From: an uncultured Clostridia bacterium
Lineage (GTDB): Bacteria; Bacillota; Clostridia; Christensenellales; Pumilibacteraceae
NCBI GenBank assembly: GCA_947089425.1
Contig: CAMUKG010000014.1
Coordinates: forward strand, 1-41,372
Direction: 5' to 3'
Length of the DNA: 41,372 bases
A program made the position numbers and the translations under genes. How positions within the stretch are numbered: the stretch's first letter is position 1; each line of letters opens with the position of its first letter. Shown here one piece after another: positions 16,874-27,900 of the stretch. The notes under the pieces were generated by a model. The model searched no databases and was not told where the DNA came from. It saw only the letters and a list, made by a program, of their open reading frames with translations.

Positions 16874-17932
16874 TTAAATACTGCCGAAATATTTTTCTAT
16901 AAAGTCGCGCTCTTCTTTCGTGAGTCCGGTGCCCGCCGTCAATTTTTCCATAACGGCGTTATAATATCCCACCACGTCGCGATAGTACGTCTCGCCGTCG
17001 ATTACCTGATTTTTGTCTTCGTATTTCGAATCGGGATTGTCCGGATTATCGGGGTCTTCGGGAGGCGGTTGCTGTTCTTCGTCGGCGGGGTCTTTGTTTT
17101 CGTTGTTTTGATTTTCGTTCGGCTTTTGATTGTCGTCGTCGCTGTCTTTCCCCTCGCCGTCGCTATCCTCGCCTTCGCCGTCTTCGTCAACCTCTTCGAA
17201 TATGGCGATTACCGTCAAATCTTGGTTTACCGCCGTGTCGTAGCGATAGGGGTCGGTTACGCCGTCGCTCCACTCTTTAAAAGCCCACCCCTCGTCGGGC
17301 ACCGCAGCAACGGGCTCGGCGGATTCACCTAACAAAACCAACTGGTCTTCTTCGCCCGAAATTTCGCCGCCCTCGTCAGCCATATAACTTACCGCCGCAT
17401 ATCCGTCGGGAACGAGCGGAGACTCGCCCGCAACAATGGGCGGAATAACGCGAGCCGCCATAAGTCCGCTCACCGTAGTGGCCGCGCCTCCCGCTAAAAA
17501 GAGCACGCACGCGAACACAATCGCCGTTACCGAAACCGATAGCTTTGCCAAAGCGGAACCCTCCGCAAGAGCAATATGCTCGGCGGCATCTTCTCTTTGG
17601 CGGCGTGCCACATACGAATCGTCGCCATTAAGCTCCAACATTGTAATAGAGCGCTCTTGCAATCCCGTAGCGTCGGCGCGTTCCGCCATTTTGCGCTCGG
17701 TAGGGCGAAACTTTAAAAAGTACAGCGCCGCAGTAACGCCCGCAAAAACGGCTATTCCCGCTCCTAAGGCAAGCCCCAAAACAAGCGCAAGACTTGCGTC
17801 TACCAACATGCAAACAACCGAGAGCACGGCGGAAATCGCACCGCCCGCCGACAGTCCTATAAGTCCCGCGTTGAGTATGCCCTCTTTTTTCATGCGAGAA
17901 TAATATTTTTCGAAAACAACTTTTGTTTGCAT
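16874..17932 (-). CDS. Membrane protein with InlB-like module and acidic linker
   Basis: This 352-residue protein is the first of the MoxR cassette. I use ATG 17932, nine bases after AAGGAG (17942-17947), rather than a TTG two codons earlier. Two hydrophobic segments (about 20-44 and 48-73) are followed by a charged cytosolic-looking loop and a third segment (about 128-150). An extracytoplasmic part follows with a short InlB B-repeat-like stretch around 215-250 (WAFKEWSDG, then a strand ending VIAIFEE). Next is a strongly acidic, low-complexity linker rich in D, E, N, P and Q (about 250-310), and finally a predicted helical tail. I do not recognise the family. The position before moxR suggests a membrane anchor or sensor for the complex. 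Confidence 0.8.
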   Translation of the reverse strand: MQTKVVFEKYYSRMKKEGILNAGLIGLSAGGAISAVLSVVCMLVDASLALVLGLALGAGIAVFAGVTAALYFLKFRPTERKMAERADATGLQERSITMLELNGDDSYVARRQREDAAEHIALAEGSALAKLSVSVTAIVFACVLFLAGGAATTVSGLMAARVIPPIVAGESPLVPDGYAAVSYMADEGGEISGEEDQLVLLGESAEPVAAVPDEGWAFKEWSDGVTDPYRYDTAVNQDLTVIAIFEEVDEDGEGEDSDGEGKDSDDDNQKPNENQNNENKDPADEEQQPPPEDPDNPDNPDSKYEDKNQVIDGETYYRDVVGYYNAVMEKLTAGTGLTKEERDFIEKYFGSI

Positions 17933-17972
17933 AGGCAAACGCTCCTTACGGAAAAAATGTATAATAAGAACT

Positions 17973-18002
17973 ATTTTACCATATTTGCACGCAAACTGTC
18001 AC
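17973..18002 (-). promoter_or_regulatory. Possible promoter of the MoxR/VWA operon
   Basis: On the minus strand a -35 GTGACA (18002-17997, five of six to consensus) is separated by 18 bases from a -10 TAAAAT (17978-17973). The expected start is about 35 bases before the ATG at 17932. The 157-base gap also contains an imperfect hairpin (18044-18051 with 18064-18070, one bulge) but no run of T after it on this strand. Transcription may therefore be partly continuous from the upstream lipoprotein gene. Confidence 0.45.
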
Positions 18003-18089
18003 GCAAATGTGATACTGATATAAAACTATTTTTTTTAAGACATAACCCGCCCAACTTCTGCACGGCGGTTTTGCGCGATTCGAATAACA

Positions 18090-21000
18090 TCAACCCAACG
18101 GGTCGTTTAATACAACCGCCACCATATAATCGGCGGTACCGCTGTAAGAAACTTTAATATAATATTCTCCGCCGCTCGACAGCGTTGCCTCTACTACCGA
18201 AGAACTTGCGGTCTTCGCCACTACTTTTCCCGTAGCGTCGCACACTGTAAAAGTGATATTAGCGGGTTGTATATAATCATAGTTATCGTCAAAAGCGTAA
18301 ACGTAAATTTTGGGGCCCGATTCCAATTCAAGCTTTATCCACACTTCGGTATCGGATGCCGCAAAACTGTTGTTAAACGGGTAACTCGGCAACGAAGTTA
18401 TAGTCTTGTTCACCGTTGCGGGAATATTAAGCGTCTCGTTCTCCCCGCCAGAAGACGTGTCTTCAACCGCTTCCAACTTTACGGTGCAAGTAGTCGTTCC
18501 GTAATACGGTGCGGCGGAAACTTTGAGATAATACGTCTCTCCAGCAGTAAATTCTTTTGTAACGGTCACAGAGGAATAACCCGCCGTTTTTTCTTCCGTA
18601 CCGTCGGTATACACGATAGTCGCGCCGCAAGAATTCAAGCCGCTGCTATAACTAACGCTTATCTTTATTTTGCCCGAAGCGGTAGGAGAAAACCGCAACC
18701 AATAATCGGCAGAACTGCTCACCGAACCGCTATATGTTTGCCCGACTTGCGCAAGCGCGGCAACTTCCTTTGATGAACCCGGAACGGCAAAGCAGACTGT
18801 GAAATCGGGATTAGCGTCGGTAGCTGTCACTTTGAAATAGTATATGATATTTGCGTTTAAGGTTTTTTCAATGCGGAAATTGTTGCCCGCGTCTTTATCT
18901 TCCGTGTTAGTAGACGTGCCGTTCGCCCAACACAAATCGCCCGTCACCGCGTTGTTGCCCACCGAATAAATAATCGTGTCGGTTGCGGAAGACGGCGAAA
19001 GCTTAAACCAATATTCGCCTGCCGTAACGTTATACGACTTGCCGATTGACGCGCTAATAGCGCCCTCCAAACAAGAGCCGTCGGGCTTTAATTTTATTTG
19101 CATGGCATACGGAGCTATGCCCGCCGAACGGTTTAATTTAAGATAATATTTACCCGCTATCAAATTATGCGTTACGGTTTGGCTTGATTCGTCGCAAACT
19201 TTGTTCCCGTCCGCAATCGAAACGCCGTCATTGTCATAAATAATGTAGTCAACTATAATATATGCGTTGTTCTTATTTACAAAGGTAATTTCAACGCTCT
19301 TATCGTCGCCGAGCGTAAAAGTAAACCAATACGCAGTCGAGTCGGCAAACGTATCGCTTTCCCATGCGTTGTATGTAGCGGCAGCCGCAAACGCCTTGCT
19401 CTTCACGGTTCCTTCTGGCATATCGTCTTCGGTCAATACTCTTTGTGCGAACGTCACGCTGTAAATCGCGCTCTCAGTCCCTTTGTTTGTAACGGTCACA
19501 TAATAATCGCCCGCTGCCAAATAGGTGGCGCTCTTTTCGCCTACCGTCTTATTCTCGAACGTTACTTCCGCATTCGCGGGATTGCCGTCAACAGTCGCCG
19601 TAACTTCTGCGGGCGCGCTAAGGGTGAATTTATACCAACATTTATCTCCCGTCGTGAGCGTAATGCTGTCTGCCGTGTCAAACGCAACCGTTTTGGGTCT
19701 GTCTTTTGCGTAGCCGTCTTTTATGGCAATCAAATTTACGGTACAATTTCCGTTAAAAGATATATGATAAGTTTTATTCGCGCTCAAATTCACCGTAAAT
19801 TCGATTTTAGAAGAATAAGAACTGCTACCGCCGCCTATTCTCGGCAAATCTTGACTGTAATCGAACACGTTAATCATAACGCTACTATATGTGGATATCT
19901 CCGATGCGGCTATTTTCAATTCGGTATCTTCGGCGGGCGTGACGGCAAACCAATACACAGCGTAAGCGCTTGCCGTTACCGAATAGCTTTGTCCGATTTG
20001 AGCGGCTTCGGCGGCGTCTTTGCTACTGCCGATTTTGGCGATTCCAACATTAAAATCGGGAGTGCCGTTTGCCGTCGTCACTTTAAGATAGTATTTTGTT
20101 CCTCTATTAAGCATAACCGCTAATTTTATGTTGTTGCTCGCATCGCTGTCGGTAACTCCGGTAAGCTCAACGTCTCGCGCATACAGTTTTGCCGAAACGT
20201 CGCTTTCACATGCCGAATAAATAACAGCATCGATTGAGGAAGTCGGCGTAAAGGTAAGCCAATACTCTCCCGCCTTTACTGCGATTTCTTTTGCGTTCGA
20301 AGACGATAATTCCACGTCAATCGCCTCTTCTTTGCTTGTTCCGTCGGGAATCGCCGAAACGGTAACGGTAAACGTGTTTGCGTTATTTTGCGCGGCTTTA
20401 AACAGTAAGTAATATTCGCCGTTAGCTTTCACGTCTTTGCGTATGGTAAGAAGTCCGCTGTCGGGGTCAAAATGTTCGGTAGTTGCCGTGTCACCGTCAT
20501 ACCACACGTAATCGTGACTTTGTCCGTTGTCGTTGGTAACCGCAATTTTCACCTGTCTGTCTTTATCTGCGGCAATTTTGAACCAGTTGTCCCTGTTTTT
20601 CGGCAAGTTCGCTTTTGAAATTCCCGCAACCGTCGCAACAATATCGAACGGCTTTTCCTTTGCGGCGCCGTCGGGTATGTCGGCTATGGTTTGAGCGGAA
20701 AACGCAACCGATACGCTCGCACTTTGTTCGCCTTTATTCGTAACTTTCACATAGTATTCGCCCGCCGTATAGTACGTCATGCTTGTGGCGCCGTCTTGCG
20801 CATTGTCGAAATAGAACCTTATGTCGGCGTTTTCTTCGTCGAGAGTCGCTTCAACTATCGAAGCTTCGGAAACGGTAAATTTATACCAAAAAGCTTTGCC
20901 CGCCTCCAAAGTGAAACTGTCTGCGGTGTCGAACTCAACCGTTTTCGCGATTTCTTTATACGCTCCGTCTTCGGGCATTTCGAGCAGTACGGTGGCGTCA

Positions 21001-21872
21001 TACGAACTGAGCGTAGTTCGCAACTCGATATAATAAAGCTCGCCTTGCGTTACTTGCGCATATAAGCTGACTTTGTTGGCTTTATCGGAGCCAAGTTCGT
21101 GAGCGTCGGAGTCATAAAGCGTAACGGTATTTTGCTGACTGTACGCGCTGTCGCCCTCCGCATACACGCGCAAACGCCCCGTGCTTTGCGCCGTGAATTT
21201 CAGCCAATACGTATTGAGTTCGCCGTATTTTATAGTTTTTTCTTCGTCTAACGCGCATTCCACAGCCAAAGCTTTGGTAGAACCGGGAAGCGGCGCTTTT
21301 ACGGTAATTTCGCATTCCGCAGTAAATTCGCCGTCTACCGTCGTTGCGGTAATTGTAGCCTTGCCCTCTTTAACTGCGGTAACTACGCCGTCCGCAACTG
21401 TGGCGAACTGTTCCGACGAAGAAGCCCATGTTACCGATTTATTTGTGGCGTTTTCGGGCGAAAGCGAAGCGGTAAGCGTATGGCTTTCTCCCTCGGTAAG
21501 CGTAATCGCCTCGCTGTTAAGCGTTATTCCCGTAACGGCTACGGGCGCTTTTACGGTAACTTCGCACGTAGCCGCAGCTCCGTCCGAAGTAGTCACTGTA
21601 ATAATCGCTTTACCCTCTTTCACGGCAGTAACTGTGCCGCCCGCTACGGTTGCAACGGTCTCGTCGGACGAGCGCCACGAAAGCGCAACGTCTTTATTCG
21701 AGACGTTGGCGGTAAGCGTGTGAGTTTCGCCTTCCGTCAGTTCGATTTTAGCGCTATCGAGCGTTACGGTTGTGTTCGAGGCGTTTGGCTTCGAGTCGCA
21801 AGCGCACAGTCCTAACGCAAATAAGAGCGAAATAACCGTTACAAGCAGTGCGGTAAACAGTCTTTTTTTCAT
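18090..21872 (-). CDS. Lipoprotein with two Big_2 and ten PPC-like domains
   Basis: This 1260-residue predicted lipoprotein has a signal peptide ending LCAC (C25 as likely lipidation site) and an AGGAG site six bases before the ATG. Two bacterial Ig-like group-2 domains (about 30-108 and 112-193) share the pattern LTEGETHTLTA and VTAVKEGKA. From about 196 to the end I count ten beta domains of roughly 100 residues. They resemble the PPC (pre-peptidase C-terminal) fold, each with a WYKFT/YWLTF strand, a LYDSD-like turn and a closing GEYYVKV strand. Domains 2-5 recur as domains 6-9 at a constant offset of 417 residues. No enzymatic motif or sortase signal is visible, so a binding or structural role at the surface is the likely reading. 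It lies 48 bases after the giant LRR gene, whose C-terminus carries the same PPC-like module. Confidence 0.9.
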   Translation of the reverse strand: MKKRLFTALLVTVISLLFALGLCACDSKPNASNTTVTLDSAKIELTEGETHTLTANVSNKDVALSWRSSDETVATVAGGTVTAVKEGKAIITVTTSDGAAATCEVTVKAPVAVTGITLNSEAITLTEGESHTLTASLSPENATNKSVTWASSSEQFATVADGVVTAVKEGKATITATTVDGEFTAECEITVKAPLPGSTKALAVECALDEEKTIKYGELNTYWLKFTAQSTGRLRVYAEGDSAYSQQNTVTLYDSDAHELGSDKANKVSLYAQVTQGELYYIELRTTLSSYDATVLLEMPEDGAYKEIAKTVEFDTADSFTLEAGKAFWYKFTVSEASIVEATLDEENADIRFYFDNAQDGATSMTYYTAGEYYVKVTNKGEQSASVSVAFSAQTIADIPDGAAKEKPFDIVATVAGISKANLPKNRDNWFKIAADKDRQVKIAVTNDNGQSHDYVWYDGDTATTEHFDPDSGLLTIRKDVKANGEYYLLFKAAQNNANTFTVTVSAIPDGTSKEEAIDVELSSSNAKEIAVKAGEYWLTFTPTSSIDAVIYSACESDVSAKLYARDVELTGVTDSDASNNIKLAVMLNRGTKYYLKVTTANGTPDFNVGIAKIGSSKDAAEAAQIGQSYSVTASAYAVYWFAVTPAEDTELKIAASEISTYSSVMINVFDYSQDLPRIGGGSSSYSSKIEFTVNLSANKTYHISFNGNCTVNLIAIKDGYAKDRPKTVAFDTADSITLTTGDKCWYKFTLSAPAEVTATVDGNPANAEVTFENKTVGEKSATYLAAGDYYVTVTNKGTESAIYSVTFAQRVLTEDDMPEGTVKSKAFAAAATYNAWESDTFADSTAYWFTFTLGDDKSVEITFVNKNNAYIIVDYIIYDNDGVSIADGNKVCDESSQTVTHNLIAGKYYLKLNRSAGIAPYAMQIKLKPDGSCLEGAISASIGKSYNVTAGEYWFKLSPSSATDTIIYSVGNNAVTGDLCWANGTSTNTEDKDAGNNFRIEKTLNANIIYYFKVTATDANPDFTVCFAVPGSSKEVAALAQVGQTYSGSVSSSADYWLRFSPTASGKIKISVSYSSGLNSCGATIVYTDGTEEKTAGYSSVTVTKEFTAGETYYLKVSAAPYYGTTTCTVKLEAVEDTSSGGENETLNIPATVNKTITSLPSYPFNNSFAASDTEVWIKLELESGPKIYVYAFDDNYDYIQPANITFTVCDATGKVVAKTASSSVVEATLSSGGEYYIKVSYSGTADYMVAVVLNDPLG
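18441..19691 (-). repeat. Second copy of a 1251-bp four-domain block
   Basis: Residues 728-1144 of the PPC-like lipoprotein repeat residues 311-727. TVAFDTADSITL at 728 matches TVEFDTADSFTL at 311, AGEYWFKLSP at 951 matches AGEYWLTFTP at 534, and GSSKEVAALAQVGQTYS at 1032 matches GSSKDAAEAAQIGQSYS at 615. All three pairs are exactly 417 residues apart, so no net insertion has occurred. The copies have diverged clearly in sequence. Confidence 0.8.
19692..20942 (-). repeat. First copy of a 1251-bp four-domain block
   Basis: This is the partner of the block at 18441-19691. It covers PPC-like domains 2 to 5 of the lipoprotein. The DNA at the start of the two blocks is still visibly similar, for example around the TTTATACCAA stretches at about 20880 and 19629. 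Confidence 0.8.
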
Positions 21873-21920
21873 GTTATACTCCTAGATAAAAATTTAATAC
21901 GAACGAAGTGTTTGCCTTTT

Positions 21921-24900
21921 TCACAACTCGGCAATGTTGATTGTAAAGTCGTCGTAGCTGTTTCCCCAAAGGTTTACAAGCAAATAGTACTTACCCGACT
22001 TTAACTTTTCAGTCAGTTCGAACGTGCTCTCGCCCCAATTAAATCTTCCGTTCGCCACCGTGTTTCCGTCTTCGTCGAAAAGCACGTACACAATATCGTT
22101 GTAACCCGTGTCGATGAAATTCACTTGTATGTCCGCTTCGTTGGAAAGCGTAAACGTGAACCAGCACGGCATGAGGTCGGCATACAGGCGTTGAGAGAAA
22201 TCTTGCGACAAATCGACCTCTACGGCGGTGTCTTTGCTGAGCCCCGTAGGCGTAGCTATTTGTTCAGCTGCAAACGTAACGCTGAGCGAAGAGCCCGTCA
22301 TGGGGCGTACTGCCACATAATAAGTTTTATTTTCCACAAACACGCATTTGAGCGACAGCGAACTCGTATAGGCATAGCCGCTCTCTTTTATAAGAGCTCC
22401 GCTTTCGTCGTAAATATAGGCATACATTGTTCCGCCCGCCAAATACGAACTTGCCGTAATAATTACCTTTGCCGAAATATCGGGCGTAAATTTGAGCCAA
22501 TACATGCCGCTTGTTTTCACCGAATAGGTTTTGTTGAGCTCCGCTTCCGCCGCCGTCGCCATAGACGAACCGGGCTCGGGCGCTATTTTCAGCGTAAAGC
22601 CGCTAAGCGAACCGCTTGTGTACACCTTTAAATAGTACACTCCCGTCTCCGCTTCTATTCCGCTTGCGGGCAAACTTCCGCCCTTTATAGCAACGTCTTT
22701 ATCGTTATACATGATGTACGACAAGCTTGCGCCTTCGGCATACATATTAAACGCGGTGTTTTCGGAAAGGGTAAGTTTGAACCAATACTCGCCCGCGTCA
22801 AACGACTGTTCGTACGCTTTCGAAATATCGAGCTCTATCGCTTTATTTTTGGTAGAGCCTTCCGTTTCGGGAATTTGCTCAACTCGCACGGTGCAATCGT
22901 TGGCGCCGTAATACACCGCAACATTGAGATAATACGTATCCGCCGCAAAATTCTTAACAGCCACGAATTCGCCGTTGTTGCTATCGGTTTGCGAACCGTC
23001 GGAATCGTATAAAGCGCACATTATGCTCGAAGCGCTTCTAACGGTAATTTTGAGCCGCGTTTCTTGCAACAGCATAATTGCAAACCATGTGTCTTTGGTG
23101 TTCACCGTCTTTTCGTATACGGCGTCGAGCGTCACTCTGTGCGCCTTTTCTTTGGTGCTTCCGTCGCAATCGTATATATTCGCCCATTTAGCGTAGAGCG
23201 TGGCGTCGCTGCCGGTAAAGTAAGGGAATTTTATCGGTTTCCCCGAAAACTCGGCGTTATCGTACCAACCGTCGAACACGCAATCGTCTTTTTGCGGTTT
23301 GGGAAGTTGGTCTGCCGAGAGGAACACCTCTTTCACGCTTTCGGCGTCTTCGCCGTTATTGAGTCGGAAAGAATAAGTAACGGGTTTCAAATCTTGTTCT
23401 TGCCAAAAACGAATTTCGTTTTCCGCATAATGCCACGTTCCCGGCGCATACGTTTCGGAATAATAATAGCGGTTCGCCTCGCGCAACGTTCTGTTGCCGT
23501 CTTGCGCAACGTTTGTGAGCCACTCCGCTTCGGAACCAATAAAGTAAATGCCGTCGGAGAGCGTCATGCCCGCAAAGCCGAACGCGCAAATAGTAATCGA
23601 TTGATTTTTACCGAGAATAACTACTCTCGTTATAGCCGAATTATTAAAGTTATATCCTTTGTATCTGTCGGCGGTCGAACTGTACGCATCGTAATCGTAT
23701 ATCAACCGCACGTCTGGCGACAAGACTATTTCGCCGAGCGCGGAATCTTCGAACGCGTGAGGTCCCACAATCATATTTGGCTGAATCGTGTAAGAGCCTG
23801 TAATCTTCGACGGGAACGCGATTATAACGTCGCCGTCATCGGTTGCCGCTATGAGCGCGTCATTTTCCACTCGCAAATAAGCGTTATCGCCGCTTATCGA
23901 GTAGCTCTCAACCGAAGAGCCCGCAAACGGATTGTATCCTATGCTCGTAACGCTTGCGGGAATTACCGCCGCAGAGCGTAACGCCAAACAGTTTCTGAAA
24001 GCGTAACTACCTATTTCGTATAACGTGGCGGGCAAAGCGAGTTCGCTAAGACGAGTGCAATTTGCGAATGCGGAATGCCCAAGCGATTGCAAACCGTAGT
24101 TCAGTTCGATTGCTTCGAGACCATAGCAAGCGCCGAACGCACAGTTCGCTATTGTGCGCATCGACGAGGGAAGCGTCACGTTATTGAGCTTTTGGCAATT
24201 ATAAAACGCATATGCGCCGATATAATTCACGCCGCCTTCGAACTCCACGCTTTGAAGCGAAGTGCAACCCGCGAACGCATAACTTTCGATGCGTTGCACG
24301 TTCGACGGAATTTTTATGTGAGTCAGCCCGGTGCAATTTTGCAAAAGCGCCGATGAAATAGTCGTAAATGCCGCAGTGACGGGCAACTCGATTTCGGTCA
24401 GTCGCACGCAACCGTCAAAAGGACTGCCGTCTCTCATCGAAGATATTTGAGTAACGTACCTAAGACCCGTAATCTTTCTGAGCGACACGCAACCCGAGAA
24501 AGCTCCCGATTTAATTACCATTACGCTGTCGGGCACTACGAACTCGTTTATGCCCGTTGACGAAAAAGCGTAACTGCCTATCGTTTTTACGGTATTCGGC
24601 AAAGCAATTTCGGTAAGTTTTCTGCAACCGCTGAACATGTGGTCGGGAATTTCGTTAAACCGCGCGTTTACCGGCAATTTAACGCTCGCAAGCGACGAAC
24701 AGCCGTTAAACGCGTTTTCGCCTACGGTATGCACTGTGTCGGGAATAACCACCGTAGTCAATTTCGTGCAACGCTCGAATAAGCTTGCTGCAAGTTCGGT
24801 GATGCCGTTAGGCAAAACAAACTCCGTGAGAGCGGTGCGGGCAAAACAGCTTTCGCCGTAAGAAACAACGTTTTCGATATTTGCTATGCTTGCGAGCGAC

Positions 24901-27900
24901 GTACAACCGCTGAACACCGCGCGCCCGAGCGAGCGCACTCCGAAGGGGAGCGCGATATACGTTATGCTCGCGCAACCTAAGAACGCTTCGTCGCCTATAT
25001 TCGTTACGCCCGACGGAACGGCAAAATTGCCGAGCACCGTGCAACCCGAAAACGCCGCGTTCCCTATAATTTGCAACGCGCTGTTCTCTCCCACCGTCAC
25101 GCTCGCAAGCGCTCCGCAACCGCCGAACGCGCCGTTCGCAACAGTCTTTACGCTTGCGGGTATTTGGAACGACGATAGAGCCCCGCAACCGTAAAACGCA
25201 TAAGCGCCTATTGTTTCGCACCTGCTTGCGGAGCCAAACTGCACCGACGTAAGCGCGGAACCGTCGAACGCATGTTCGCCTATAACGGTAACCGAAGCGG
25301 GGATTTCAATGCTATTTATATTGCTTCCCGCAAAGGCGTAACTTCCTATTTTCTCTAAGCGCGAGCCGTCGCCAAACGTAATGCTCGTTAAATTCGCGCA
25401 TCCGCCGAACAAATTGAACGAACCCGTAGCATCGGGAATTTCTTTCACGGAAGCGGGAAACTCGATGGAAGCGAGCGCTACGCATTTATAGAAAGCCGCG
25501 TTCCCGAGCTCGGAAAGTCTGCAATTCGCGTCGAACGTAACCGAAGAAAGATTGCCGCACGAAATAAACGCGTTTTCGCCGAGCGACACGAGACGCGCGG
25601 GCAACGTTATTTCCGCTATTTCGCTCATCATGAACGCGCTGCTTTCTATATAAAGGTCGCCGAGCGCGGAATTCGAACTCTCTTCGAACGTGACTTGCGA
25701 GAGCTTGCTCTCGTTAAACGCAAGCTCGGCGATACGAGTTACGGTTTTGGGAATTTCAAACGTTCCCGTCAAGGTGTCGGGCACGTAGAGCACGGCAACG
25801 GGGTTGCCGTTTTCAGCCGCGCACAGCACGCCGTTATCGAGTTTAATAACGTCGGTTTGCCCCTCGTTCACGCGAACGTCTATTGTGCGACCGCTCGCTT
25901 TGAGAGCGTTCACAAGATTAGAGAGCGTGGCGGGAATGGAAATATAGGTAAGACTCTTGCAAGACGAGAACGTGGCGCTATTGAGCGTCTTCACGTTGTC
26001 GTGAATATTCGCGCGTTTTATTCCCGGCGGGCACACTACTACGGCGCTGAAATCGCTATTGTAAATTATTCCTTCATAAGCTTTGTATTTTTCGTTATTG
26101 TCCATTTCCAACGTTTGCAACGCGGTGCAACCGTCGAACACCGACGAATTCGAAAAGAACGTGTTAAGCTCCGCGCCCGTTTCGTCGGTATAGGAAGTTA
26201 TATTTGCGGGCAAAACGATTTTCGTAAGCAAAGCGCAATCTTTAAACGCCCATTTGTCTATCGTCACGTCGTTAGCGTTGCCGCTCTCGAACGTCACCGT
26301 TTGCAAAGAAACACAGCCCGCGAACGCGCCCTCGCTTACTGCTGCGGCGTGATATGCGTCGGTAGCGGCGGGATTGGTTTTAATCGCGTCGCAATTACGT
26401 ACCGATTTGGGAATTATAACGCTCGTAAGCCCCGAGAACGCAAATGCGCGGTCGGGAATAAATTTGAGCCCGCTCTCTTCTCCCTCGCCCGCAAACGTCA
26501 CCGTTTTTAACGAGGAACAACCGTAAAACGTAGCGTAACCGAGTTCGGTCGTTCTACTCGGCAAGAATACCGAAGCAAGCGCAGTGCAACGCGCAAACGA
26601 TTCGCCGTAGGCAAAGTAGCCGTCTTCCTTATGCTCTGAGTCTACCGCGCCTATTATAAGGTCGTCCGTGCCTCCCGAAACGAATATGAGTTCGGCGAGC
26701 GACGCATTGTCGGCAAACGCTTGGGGAGCTATTACCGTTACGGTATTCGGAACGGTGAAAGACGTAAGAGACGAACAATAAAACGCTTTATATGCAATCG
26801 TCGAAAGCCTGCTGCCGTCTTCAAACGTTATTCTTTTTACCGGACTGTATGCAAACGATTCGGCGGATAGCACAGTTACGTTCTTGGGAATACGTACCGT
26901 GTTTGCTCCCGTATACGCGAACGCGCTCTCTCCTATGCTTTCGAGACGCGAATCGGCGCCGCCGAACGTGAGCGCGGAGAGTTCACCAACTTTATAGAAA
27001 GCAAAGTCGCCTATTGCGCGAATACGCGACGGCAAGTTAAGAGCGGTGATTGCAGAGCAATTATAAAACGCGTTTGCCTCTATAATAAGGTCTTCGCTTC
27101 CGCCGCTTGCAAAAATCACTTCGGTAAGCGCTTCACACTGGTAAAACGCATTTTTGCCGATAGTTTGCAAGTTTTTGCCTAACGTGATTCTTTGCAATTT
27201 TTTGTTTTCGCGGAAAGCGCCTTCGGCAATCGCAGTTACGCTCTCGGGCACTTTGTATTCTGTCGCGTTCTCGGGAAAATAGAACAGAGTCGTTTGAGCT
27301 TTGTCGAACACGGCGCCGTTCTGTTCCGATAAATACAAACTACTTTCGCTCACATTGATATTTTTAAGCGAAGAGCATCCCACGAAACCGGGCAAATTTT
27401 TCGCTTGCTTGGGAAGAGTGAGCGTTTCGAGTTTAGCGCAATAGTTAAACGTTTCCCCGCCGAAAGTAAGACTCGCGTTCGCGCCGTCGTTATCCGCAAA
27501 CGCAACTTCGGTGAGAGCCGAACAGCGGTAAAACGCTCTGTAACCTACCTTTTGCAACGTTTTGGGCAAACCGAGCGAAGTCAACTTTTTGCAATCGTAG
27601 AAAGCCAAAGAATCGAACTCCGAAACGTTGCTGCCGCTTTCGAACGTCATGTTTTCGAGCGAGGTACACGCGAACGCGCATTTGCCTATAACGAGAGGCT
27701 CCGACTCTATTCCGCCGCCGAAAGAAAGCGTGCGCACGTTTGACTTATAGAACGCGAGTTCTCCGAGCTTAGTTACGTTCGAGGGAATTTCGATTATATA
27801 AACGGCTTTACTTCCGTAAAACGCGCCGTCGCTTATCTCGGAAGCCGAACTCCTAATTCTCACCGATTTCGTTCTTCCCGAAGGGCAATACAAAAGTTTA

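Noticed and set aside
18044..18070. Terminator after the PPC-like lipoprotein
   Set aside because: A 7-bp stem with a bulge and 12-base loop can form, but on the minus strand it is followed by ATGTCTT and a run of A, not T. It was not called as a terminator.
21921..21990. C-terminal LPXTG-type sorting signal on the giant proteins
   Set aside because: The giant LRR protein ends in DDFTINIAEL and the Ig-like giant (from 32212) ends in TPEIISEA. Neither has the motif, hydrophobic segment and basic tail needed.
23064..23981. A 305-codon plus-strand reading frame opposite the giant LRR gene
   Set aside because: It has the same R/V/F-rich composition, no ribosome site, and lies antisense to clear LRR and InlB repeats.
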